Below, piece by piece: positions 1 through 4,665 of a stretch of 8,724 nt of DNA (position 1 is the first letter of the stretch; each line of letters opens with the position of its first letter). The notes beneath the pieces are model-generated. The model was given only the letters and a program-made list of their open reading frames with translations, searched no databases and had not been told where the DNA came from. Position numbers and translations under genes: made by a program. Source of the DNA: Rhodospirillales bacterium (GTDB taxonomy: Bacteria > Pseudomonadota > Alphaproteobacteria > Rhodospirillales > 2-02-FULL-58-16); the NCBI GenBank assembly GCA_021775195.1, contig JAJFIG010000525.1, forward strand, positions 1-8,724, given 5' to 3'.

Positions 1-103
1 CCGCCGCCGCCCGCGCCAGCAGCGGGTCGGCGAGTATGGCGGCCAGGGGCACCCCGGCGCCTATGCCGCGGACGACCTGGCGCCGCGTCAGTGTCTTTAC
101 CAT
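1..103 (-). CDS. 5' end of a gene for a Tat-exported protein (partial)
   Basis: The reading frame starts at an ATG on the minus strand at 103 and runs off the left edge of the window, giving about 34 residues. The N-terminus carries a twin-arginine motif (TRRQVVRG, about residues 6-13), then a weakly hydrophobic stretch (GVPLAAILA) and an Ala-rich end (LLARAAAA). That is a typical Tat signal, so the product is probably folded in the cytoplasm and exported to the periplasm. A strong purine-rich ribosome binding site (GGGGAGGG) lies about 9 nt upstream. The gene is divergent from the phytase-like gene at 241 and shares the 104-240 spacer with it. The catalytic domain is outside the window. Similar leaders occur on periplasmic dienelactone-hydrolase-like proteins, but this is a weak recollection and I assign no function. 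Confidence 0.7.
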   Translation of the reverse strand, partial: MVKTLTRRQVVRGIGAGVPLAAILADPLLARAAA

Positions 104-206
104 GATCAAGGCCCTCCCCTTTTCTTCGGTGTCGCACCGGTACAAGGTAGAACCGGCGCCCATGGTTGAAAAGACAGGGCGCCAACACAAGATTGTGAGC
201 ACCGGG

Positions 207-236
207 CTCCCGGCGGTTCCTCGGCCCCGCCGGGAG
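207..236 (+). promoter_or_regulatory. 10-bp perfect inverted repeat over the ribosome binding site of the gene at 241
   Basis: CTCCCGGCGG (207-216) and CCGCCGGGAG (227-236) are exact reverse complements separated by 10 nt. The right arm ends with GGGAG, the only plausible Shine-Dalgarno for the ATG at 241. In mRNA the hairpin would bury that site. No T-run follows, so it is not an intrinsic terminator. It could reduce initiation at 241, be opened by a factor, or indicate that the real start is the ATG at 280. It could also be a DNA operator in the divergent spacer. The structure is visible; its role is inference. Confidence 0.5.
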
Positions 237-240
237 TGCT

Positions 241-1248
241 ATGACGGTTCGAGAATTTCTAAGCGATTTGGGACGGACCATGAGATCACCGATCATTGCC
301 GGCGCCTTGGCGCTGTTCGTTCTCGCCGGCCCAGTGCCGGCGGCAGCCGAGCCCGTCGTCATCAACACCCTGGCCATCCCCCTCAACGACGAAGACGAGG
401 CCCAGGTCACGATCGGCAGGCTGCGCTACCGCGGCGGCATGGTGCTGAGCTCGCCCGAGCCTCGGTTCGGCGGCTTTTCGGCCCTCGGCATCAGCCCCGA
501 CGGCGGGCGCATGATCGCCCTCTCGGACAAGGGCCTGCGCCTCCGCGCTCGCCTCGTCTATGACCGGCACGGCAACCTGGCCGGAGTGCGCGATGGCGAC
601 CTGGGATCCCTGAGCGGCCTCGACGGGGCACCCCTGTCGGGCAAACGGAACAGCGACGCCGAGTCCCTGACCCCTGGCGTCGAAGGCGAAATCATCGTCG
701 CCTTCGAGGGCCGCCACCGCCTGTGGCGGTACTTCCCCGGCAATCCCGCGCCCGAACCCCTGCCGCCGCCGCTGGAGCTGCGCGGCGCTCCCACCAACGG
801 TGGCATCGAGGCCCTGACCATGCTCGATGACGGCAGCCTGCTGGCCCTCACCGAGAAGTACACCGCGGGCGCCGGAACCAACGTCCTCGGCTGGATCAGC
901 GACGAGACCGGCTGGTCGGTCCTGACCCTCGCCATCGAGCCGGAATTCTGGCCCACCGGAGCGGCGACGCTCCCCGATGGCGACGTCGTCGTGTCGGTGC
1001 GCCATTTCAGTCTGCGGGGCGGCGCCATCATCCGCCTCCAACGCATCGCCGCCGCCGACGTGCGCCCCGGCGCCCGCCTCCAGGCCCAGGCTTTGGCTGA
1101 AATCAGGTATCCGCTCAACGTCGACAATTTCGAGGGCATCGAGGCTCGGCGCGGCGCGCAAGGAGAAACGTTGATCTACGTCATCTCCGATGACAATTAT
1201 AACCCCCTGCAGCGGACGCTGATGATGATGTTCGAGGTAGTGGAGTAG
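241..1248 (+). CDS. Exported phytase-like esterase-family protein (PF13449 type)
   Basis: 335 residues from the ATG at 241. A hydrophobic stretch (IIAGALALFVLAG, about 18-30) ending in PVPAAA|EP is a Sec signal peptide, so the protein is likely periplasmic. The rest matches the 'esterase-like activity of phytase' family, a predicted beta-propeller: FGGFSALGISPDGGRMIALSDKG near the start, DAESLTPG, NGGIEALTMLDDGSLLALTE in the middle, and NVDNFEGIEARR ... YVISDDNYNPLQRTLMMMFE at the end. Family members are annotated as phosphatases or esterases, but the substrate is rarely known and I cannot infer it here. An in-frame ATG at 280 has its own GGGA six bases upstream and would give a more compact signal peptide (MRSPIIAG...); it is a real alternative because the site for 241 lies in a hairpin. 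The NHL-repeat gene follows after 5 bp, so the two are probably co-transcribed. Confidence 0.85.
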   Translation: MTVREFLSDLGRTMRSPIIAGALALFVLAGPVPAAAEPVVINTLAIPLNDEDEAQVTIGRLRYRGGMVLSSPEPRFGGFSALGISPDGGRMIALSDKGLRLRARLVYDRHGNLAGVRDGDLGSLSGLDGAPLSGKRNSDAESLTPGVEGEIIVAFEGRHRLWRYFPGNPAPEPLPPPLELRGAPTNGGIEALTMLDDGSLLALTEKYTAGAGTNVLGWISDETGWSVLTLAIEPEFWPTGAATLPDGDVVVSVRHFSLRGGAIIRLQRIAAADVRPGARLQAQALAEIRYPLNVDNFEGIEARRGAQGETLIYVISDDNYNPLQRTLMMMFEVVE

Positions 1249-1253
1249 CCGGC

Positions 1254-2159
1254 GTGAGCAGATTGGTTTCCGTTATTGTTGTACTGGCCCTGGTGATGGC
1301 ACTCGGGGCCGTTTCACGGGCCGGGGAGCCGGCGCCGGTGCTGCTCAAGGTCTCGAAGAGCACCTTTTCCCGACCCCACGACCTGGTCCTGACCCCCGAC
1401 GGGCTTTATCTGTTCGTCGCCGACATGGGCAACGACGTGGTCAAGGTCCTCAACCCGGGCACCCTGGAAACCATCGGCGTCATCGGCGAGGGCGAGCTGA
1501 GCAGCCCCCACGACGTCGACATCGACATCAAGGGGCGCCTGCTGATCGCCGACACCGGCAACGACCGCACCGTGGTCTATCAATTCGGCGGCGTCACCCG
1601 GGGCGGCGCCATCGCCAGGCAGGTGGCGTCCTGGGACCGAGGGCAAAGCGGGCCCGAGGGCGTTTCTTATGGCCCCGGCGGCCGCGTCTACGTCACCAAC
1701 GCCGGTTCCGACAGTGTGATCGCGCTCGAGGACGGCAAGGTGACGGCCAGGGCCGGAACCTACGGCGGCGGACCCAACCAGTACAGCCGGCCCCATGACG
1801 TCGAGGCCGATGCCGGGGACCGGGTCTTCGTCGCCGACCCCGGCAATAACCGGATCCAGGTCCTCAGCACCGATCTGGTCTTCATCCGCACCCTGAGCGG
1901 CGCCGAATACGCCTTCAACGAACCCAAATATTTGGCCGTGGACGAGAAAGGCTGGCTGTTCATCGCCGACGAGTTCAGCAACCAGATCAAGATCCTCGAC
2001 GAGGCCTACGCCCTCACCGGCACCATCGGCACCGGCGAGCGGGGCTCCGGCCCCGGCCAGCTCAGCAAGCCCGAGGGGGTCGAGGTGGCGGGCCGCTACA
2101 TCTGGGTGTCCGACACCTACAACAACCGCATCCTGCTCTTCCGCCGCGGCGGTAACTGA
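1254..2159 (+). CDS. Exported NHL-repeat beta-propeller protein
   Basis: 301 residues from a GTG start. GGAG at 1242-1245, overlapping the end of the preceding gene, sits 8 nt before it, so the two are likely translationally coupled. Residues 1-23 form a Sec signal peptide (VSVIVVLALVMALGAVSRA). After it I count six NHL-type repeats, recognisable by RPHDLVLTPDG...LFVADMGNDVVKV, SPHDVDIDIKGRLLIADTGNDR, GPEGVSYGPGGRVYVTNAGSD, RPHDVEADAGDRVFVADPGNNRIQV, EPKYLAVDEKGWLFIADEFSNQIKI and KPEGVEVAGRYIWVSDTYNNRILLF. Six repeats are the right number for a closed six-bladed propeller. Such proteins usually act as binding scaffolds, and some are lyases or hydrolases; no catalytic residues can be assigned here. 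Its pairing with another predicted exported propeller suggests a shared periplasmic task. Confidence 0.88.
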   Translation: MSRLVSVIVVLALVMALGAVSRAGEPAPVLLKVSKSTFSRPHDLVLTPDGLYLFVADMGNDVVKVLNPGTLETIGVIGEGELSSPHDVDIDIKGRLLIADTGNDRTVVYQFGGVTRGGAIARQVASWDRGQSGPEGVSYGPGGRVYVTNAGSDSVIALEDGKVTARAGTYGGGPNQYSRPHDVEADAGDRVFVADPGNNRIQVLSTDLVFIRTLSGAEYAFNEPKYLAVDEKGWLFIADEFSNQIKILDEAYALTGTIGTGERGSGPGQLSKPEGVEVAGRYIWVSDTYNNRILLFRRGGN

Positions 2160-2170
2160 GCGGGCCCATA

Positions 2171-2198
2171 AGAAACGGCGGATCCGAGGAACCGCCGT
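2171..2198 (-). terminator. Rho-independent terminator of the PEP-CTERM gene
   Basis: ACGGCGG (2175-2181) pairs with CCGCCGT (2192-2198) around a 10-nt loop. Read on the minus strand, the stem is followed at once by TTTCTTAT, so it ends the leftward PEP-CTERM transcript about 30 nt past its stop. On the plus strand the nearest T-run (2213-2217) is 14 nt beyond the stem, so termination of the rightward NHL transcript here would be weaker. The hairpin fills the gap between two convergent genes. Confidence 0.65.
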
Positions 2199-2226
2199 CT
2201 CGCCCTCCCTGGTTTTTCTTTGACGT

Positions 2227-2952
2227 TCAGAATGTCCGCCGCCGCCTCAAGGTCCCCAACCCGATGAGGCCGATGGCGAGCAATGCTAAGGCCGGCGGTG
2301 CCGGAATTTCCCGTGTATTGGGCTCATCGAACGTGATCTGGGTGTTGAGAAACGCCAGGCTGCCGGCGATGCCTGACTGGCAACAGGTATCGAATCCCAG
2401 GATGGTGAACTCGTTCGCGCCAACCTGAAAGAGCGATTGGTTTATGTTGATGAAATCCCACCCAATCGGGCCGCCATTGCCCAGGCAATTGGGAGAACTT
2501 GATGAAAGACACGGTCCCGGATTGGAATTATCGGTCAACGTGCCATCGGCATTGAGGATAAATTCCGGGGTCGGCTCGCTGAAATTAGCTGCGGTCGTGT
2601 CATCCTGTACGGCGATGACTTGATCGTTCAGGTACAAGGCGACCTCATCATTGACCACGATATCGGTCAGAAAGGTGAGATTGCTGAAGCCACTGGGCAG
2701 ATTGAAATTGATGCGCCAGAACTTGCCCGTACGATCAAGAAGTGTCCGAACGAAGGGATTTGTGAAGGTGGCATCCGCTGGAAGCGCCGGCGCGGCAGGG
2801 CCATTTAGACCGCCAAAAAAACCGGTCGTCAGCACCGTGGTGCTCTCGGAGAAGCTGCTCGTAAGGTCGATACTGATTGTCGTGGCTTGCGCCCGTCCTG
2901 CCATGAAGGTCAAGGCGACCATGGCGATGGCACCGATCAATCTACTCGTCAT
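2227..2952 (-). CDS. PEP-CTERM sorting-signal protein, exported
   Basis: 241 residues. Residues 1-23 are a Sec signal peptide (IGAIAMVALTFMAGRAQA|TT). The last 26 residues hold the tripartite PEP-CTERM signal: IPAPPALALL at about 216, a hydrophobic helix (AIGLIGLGTL) and a basic RRRR tail. Exosortase recognises such tails, cleaves them and releases or anchors the protein at the cell surface, usually in bacteria that make exopolysaccharide. The core is Ser/Thr/Asn-rich and predicted mostly beta; FWRINFNLPSGFSNLTFL followed by DEVALYLNDQVIAVQDD resembles the jelly-roll sandwich of many PEP-CTERM proteins. Four cysteines occur as GPC...NC and FDTCC. AAGGAAA about 8 nt before the ATG is a good ribosome binding site. 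The gene stands alone behind a sigma-54 promoter and three 19-bp boxes. The exact role is unknown; no exosortase gene is in the window. Confidence 0.88.
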   Translation of the reverse strand: MTSRLIGAIAMVALTFMAGRAQATTISIDLTSSFSESTTVLTTGFFGGLNGPAAPALPADATFTNPFVRTLLDRTGKFWRINFNLPSGFSNLTFLTDIVVNDEVALYLNDQVIAVQDDTTAANFSEPTPEFILNADGTLTDNSNPGPCLSSSSPNCLGNGGPIGWDFININQSLFQVGANEFTILGFDTCCQSGIAGSLAFLNTQITFDEPNTREIPAPPALALLAIGLIGLGTLRRRRTF

Positions 2953-3034
2953 AATTTGTTTTCCTTTTTGCCTGCCTGCGGCGTCGATCGCGGTCCGCGG
3001 CCGGTGGTCATGTGTTTGTCCCGACCGGATTCAC

Positions 3035-3049
3035 GCAAAATCCGTGCCA
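3035..3049 (-). promoter_or_regulatory. Sigma-54 (RpoN) -24/-12 promoter of the PEP-CTERM gene
   Basis: On the minus strand the sequence reads TGGCAC GGATT TTGC, matching the RpoN consensus TGGCACG-N4-TTGCW except the last base (G). The GG at 3048-3047 and the GC at 3036-3035 are separated by exactly 10 nt, the spacing sigma-54 requires. Transcription would start near 3023, leaving a leader of about 70 nt before the ATG at 2952. No comparable sigma-70 promoter stands out. Sigma-54 promoters need an ATP-dependent activator bound upstream, which fits the three boxes beyond this site. Confidence 0.82.
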
Positions 3050-3110
3050 GATTGAGAAAACATTTATTTACAATGGGTTGAAGTTACAGCGCCAGATTTA
3101 AACGGCAAAT

Positions 3111-3129
3111 GTGTAAAAAATTCCGACAC
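3111..3129 (-). promoter_or_regulatory. 19-bp upstream activator box, copy 1
   Basis: The plus strand reads GTGTAAAAAATTCCGACAC. It is centred about 72 bp from the -24 element and about 97 bp from the predicted transcription start, a normal position for an enhancer site. It differs from copy 3 only at position 8. The ends form a GTGT/ACAC dyad, as expected for a site bound by a dimer. A run of seven T's follows on the plus strand. The function is inferred from position and repetition. Confidence 0.75.
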
Positions 3130-3221
3130 TTTTTTTGTGGTTAATTGGCCGCGAAACAGGAAGCGATGGAATTTTCCGTTATTAAACAAAGAGTTAAAGG
3201 ATTCGGGCGGAGCATGCAAAA

Positions 3222-3240
3222 GTGTAAAGTATTCCGACAC
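3222..3240 (-). promoter_or_regulatory. 19-bp upstream activator box, copy 2
   Basis: The plus strand reads GTGTAAAGTATTCCGACAC. It differs from copy 3 only at position 9 and is centred about 208 bp upstream of the predicted start. It is followed by CCCC rather than T's, so similarity between copies stops at the box boundary. That supports a protein-binding site and not a longer duplicated segment. Confidence 0.75.
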
Positions 3241-3326
3241 CCCCGGTCACCGACTGCACGCATTACGACGCAAGCGATTTTTCCGTTTTATTTCATAGCA
3301 TTATAAAGATTTTAGCGCCGCGAGGA

Positions 3327-3345
3327 GTGTAAAGAATTCCGACAC
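3327..3345 (-). promoter_or_regulatory. 19-bp upstream activator box, copy 3
   Basis: The plus strand reads GTGTAAAGAATTCCGACAC and is the consensus of the three copies. It lies about 313 bp upstream of the predicted start and 105 bp from copy 2. Beyond it, 3346-3439 holds nothing I can identify before the rpmB terminator. Confidence 0.72.
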
Positions 3346-3439
3346 TTTGTATGTAATGGAACGGACGGCACCGGATGACCGCATGCCGCTGCCGGTTCGC
3401 GCCGGGACCTCGCGCCTAACTCCAGGCCCCCAACAAACG

Positions 3440-3463
3440 AAAGGCCCGCGATGGCGGGCCTTT
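3440..3463 (-). terminator. Rho-independent terminator of rpmB
   Basis: AAAGGCCCGC pairs with GCGGGCCTTT to give a 10-bp stem with a 4-base loop (GATG). On the minus strand it is followed by TTTCGTTTG and ends the rpmB transcript about 30 nt past the stop codon. On the plus strand it has a TTTTT tail, so it works both ways and would also stop any rightward transcription from the upstream spacer. It insulates the sigma-54 control region from rpmB read-through. Confidence 0.85.
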
Positions 3464-3491
3464 TTCCGTAACGGCTGCAGGAACCGGGTCG

Positions 3492-3785
3492 TCAGGCGGC
3501 TTTTTTCTCCAGCGCCTTCTTGATCCGCCGCTTCAGGCGCCGGGCCTCGGCCGGCAGCTTGGTATCCGAAGTGCCCAGCAGATAGGCGTCGAGCCCGCCC
3601 TTGTGCTCAAGGGTACGCAGGGCATAAGCCGTCAGGCGCAGGCGCACCGTCGTCCCCAGGGCGTCGCTGAGCACCGACACCTGCTGCAGGTTGGGCAGGA
3701 AGCGCCGCCGGGTCCTGTTGTGGGCGTGACTGACGTTGTTGCCGGTCTGAACACCTTTGCCCGTCAGGGCGCACCGTCTGGCCAT
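3492..3785 (-). CDS. rpmB: 50S ribosomal protein L28
   Basis: 97 residues, beginning [20 protein letters not shown] and continuing [14 protein letters not shown], the hallmark of bacterial L28, with the Lys/Arg-rich tail ([14 protein letters not shown]) expected for contact with 23S rRNA. Length and sequence are typical of the alphaproteobacterial form. The frame stays open 27 codons further upstream, but the start at 3785 is fixed by the conserved N-terminus and by GAGGA (3793-3797) about 7 nt before it. The gene is monocistronic, with its own promoter (3845-3873), a leader hairpin (3813-3833) and a strong terminator (3440-3463). Confidence 0.97.
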   Translation of the reverse strand: MARRCALTGKGVQTGNNVSHAHNRTRRRFLPNLQQVSVLSDALGTTVRLRLTAYALRTLEHKGGLDAYLLGTSDTKLPAEARRLKRRIKKALEKKAA

Positions 3786-3812
3786 GGGCCTGTCCTCGTC
3801 GTCAATGAACCG

Positions 3813-3833
3813 GAGGCCGCCCCGGGCGGCCCC
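3813..3833 (-). promoter_or_regulatory. GC-rich hairpin in the rpmB leader
   Basis: GGCCGCC (3815-3821) and GGCGGCC (3825-3831) form a 7-bp stem with a 3-base loop, extendable with a G-T and a G-C pair. It lies in the short (about 52 nt) untranslated leader, between the predicted start of transcription and the ribosome binding site. Ribosomal-protein leaders often fold for autogenous control, but I recognise no known leader motif; it could simply stabilise the RNA. Confidence 0.35.
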
Positions 3834-3844
3834 ACGAGGCCGGT

Positions 3845-3873
3845 TTCTTAGGCGAGACAGCGCCATCCGTCAA
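3845..3873 (-). promoter_or_regulatory. Sigma-70 type promoter of rpmB
   Basis: On the minus strand TTGACG (3873-3868) and TAAGAA (3850-3845) are separated by 17 bp. The -35 is near perfect; the -10 is weak by E. coli standards but normal for alphaproteobacterial housekeeping promoters. Transcription would start about 50 nt before the rpmB ATG. Confidence 0.6.
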
Positions 3874-3904
3874 GGGGGAAGGGCGCGGCGGTGGCAATGG
3901 CGGG

Positions 3905-3926
3905 CGCAAAAAAGGCCGGTTACCGG
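3905..3926 (-). terminator. Possible weak terminator after the toxin gene
   Basis: On the minus strand the toxin's stop codon is the loop of a small hairpin, CCGG-TAA-CCGG, followed by CC and six T's. The T-run is good but a 4-bp stem is marginal, so this is a tentative call. Confidence 0.35.
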
Positions 3927-4309
3927 GGTTCGCTGTTGGCTCTGATCCAGCCGGCCAGTTCGGCTTCCTCGGTCTCGCCGGCGGCGAGGCGCAGGACGGT
4001 CTTCAGCATGTCCATCCTGTCGGGCGCAAGGCGATACCCGTTGTCGGCCAGGAACATGGCGGCGGCAGTGATCGCCGTGCGCTTGTTGCCGTCCACGAAC
4101 GGGTGGTTGCGGGCGATGCCGTAGGCATAGGCCGCGGCGAGATCGAAAATGTCGGCGTCCGGTTCGTAATGGTAGCGGTTTGCCGGCTTTGCCATCGCCG
4201 ACTCGAACCCGCCCCGGTCCCGAATCCCCGTTGCCCCGCCGAATTCGGCCAGCAGCTTTTCGTGAACCACGATGACGGCTTCGGGAAGAAGCCAGTTGGG
4301 TTCGCTCAT
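3920..4309 (-). CDS. Doc/Fic-type toxin of a type II toxin-antitoxin pair
   Basis: 129 residues, the usual size of death-on-curing (Doc) toxins. The Fic-fold signature HPFVDGNKRTA is at residues 69-79: catalytic His69, Asp72 and the anion-binding loop GNKR. As in phage P1 Doc, the second Gly of the AMPylating Fic motif (HPFx[D/E]GNGR) is replaced by Lys, so a Doc-like activity (phosphorylation of EF-Tu, which stops translation) is more likely than AMPylation. Unlike P1 Doc (DANKR), the first Gly is kept. Upstream helices (WLLPEAVIVVHEKLLAEFGG, then GIRDRGGFESAM) match the family. The ATG overlaps the antitoxin's stop as ATGA (4306-4309), so translation is coupled. The toxin appears intact. 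Confidence 0.88.
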   Translation of the reverse strand: MSEPNWLLPEAVIVVHEKLLAEFGGATGIRDRGGFESAMAKPANRYHYEPDADIFDLAAAYAYGIARNHPFVDGNKRTAITAAAMFLADNGYRLAPDRMDMLKTVLRLAAGETEEAELAGWIRANSEPR

Positions 4310-4533
4310 TTCGCCAGTTCGCGGAGGACGTCGCGGTATTCGCGCATGAAGTCTTCCGCCGCCTCCACCTGGCGGGCGAAGCGCTCGTCATAGGGCGTGA
4401 TCTGGTAGCCCTCGGACGTCTCCGTCAGGTATACGACGTCGCCCTTGGCGAGCTTGAGGCGCGCCAGGACCTCCTTGGGCAGCACCACGCCAGTGGAATT
4501 GCCGACCTTGGTAAGCTTCAGCGGAATCCCCAT
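4306..4533 (-). CDS. AbrB/MazE/SpoVT-family antitoxin
   Basis: 75 residues from the ATG at 4533 (MGIPLKLTKVGNSTGVVLPK). The N-terminal half, about residues 1-47, is the swapped-hairpin AbrB/MazE DNA-binding domain: KVGNSTGVVLPKEVLARLKLAKGD is the typical core. The C-terminal half (YDERFARQVEAAEDFMREYRDVLRELAK) is a charged helix that should wrap and neutralise the toxin. The frame is open 10 codons further upstream, but AGAGG about 6 nt before 4533 and the family's usual N-terminus favour this start. The longer form would also begin inside the operator palindrome, after the predicted transcription start. It probably represses its own promoter by binding the palindrome at 4554-4573. Confidence 0.9.
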   Translation of the reverse strand: MGIPLKLTKVGNSTGVVLPKEVLARLKLAKGDVVYLTETSEGYQITPYDERFARQVEAAEDFMREYRDVLRELAK

Positions 4534-4553
4534 GGGGCACCTCTCATTCGTCA

Positions 4554-4573
4554 GTTCTAACAAATGTTAGAAC
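4554..4573. promoter_or_regulatory. Perfect 20-bp palindrome, likely toxin-antitoxin operator
   Basis: GTTCTAACAAATGTTAGAAC consists of 9-bp exact inverted arms around a 2-bp centre. It covers the predicted -10 (4564-4569) and the start of transcription, 20 bp before the antitoxin ATG. A bound antitoxin or toxin-antitoxin complex would block RNA polymerase, which is the usual autoregulation of such pairs. It is AT-rich compared with its surroundings. Confidence 0.75.
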
Positions 4574-4592
4574 GTCACTCCCGCCCCGTCAA
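4564..4592 (-). promoter_or_regulatory. Promoter of the toxin-antitoxin pair
   Basis: On the minus strand TTGACG (4592-4587) and TAACAT (4569-4564) are 17 bp apart. The -10 lies within the palindrome. Transcription would begin near 4557, about 25 nt before the antitoxin ATG. Confidence 0.6.
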
Positions 4593-4606
4593 CCTCCCCC
4601 GGACGC

Positions 4607-4633
4607 AAAAAGGCCCGCGGCGTTCCGCGGGCC
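4607..4633 (-). terminator. Rho-independent terminator of icd
   Basis: GGCCCGCGG (4612-4620) pairs exactly with CCGCGGGCC (4625-4633) around a CGTT loop. On the minus strand the stem is followed by TTTTT. It lies about 30 nt beyond the icd stop and separates icd from the toxin-antitoxin promoter downstream. Confidence 0.88.
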
Positions 4634-4665
4634 CTTGCCATAGCTGGCAATGCAAAGAGGTTTGG

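Noticed and set aside
286..1161. Minus-strand open frame opposite the phytase-like gene
   Set aside because: It is a shadow of a gene with a convincing signal peptide and family motifs, and its translation is low-complexity Gly/Ala/Asp.
3111..3345. CRISPR array
   Set aside because: There are only three repeats of 19 bp with intervals of about 86-92 bp, no cas genes, and a sigma-54 promoter beside them. A set of activator sites explains the pattern better.
3346..3400. Second, rightward sigma-54 promoter near the boxes
   Set aside because: The best candidate (GGCACC...GC) has 12 nt between GG and GC instead of 10, and no gene follows it.
2953..3491. Small plus-strand frames in the AT-rich spacer (for example 2651-3055 and 2887-3081)
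   Set aside because: They overlap the PEP-CTERM gene or its promoter, have no ribosome binding site and encode no recognisable sequence. The spacer is regulatory.
3786..3866. N-terminal extension of L28 by 27 codons
   Set aside because: It covers the promoter and leader hairpin, and L28 conservation begins at the Met at 3785, which has its own GAGGA.
4534..4563. Ten-codon extension of the antitoxin
   Set aside because: It would start inside the operator palindrome, upstream of the predicted start of transcription, and the Met at 4533 has a better ribosome binding site and matches the family start.
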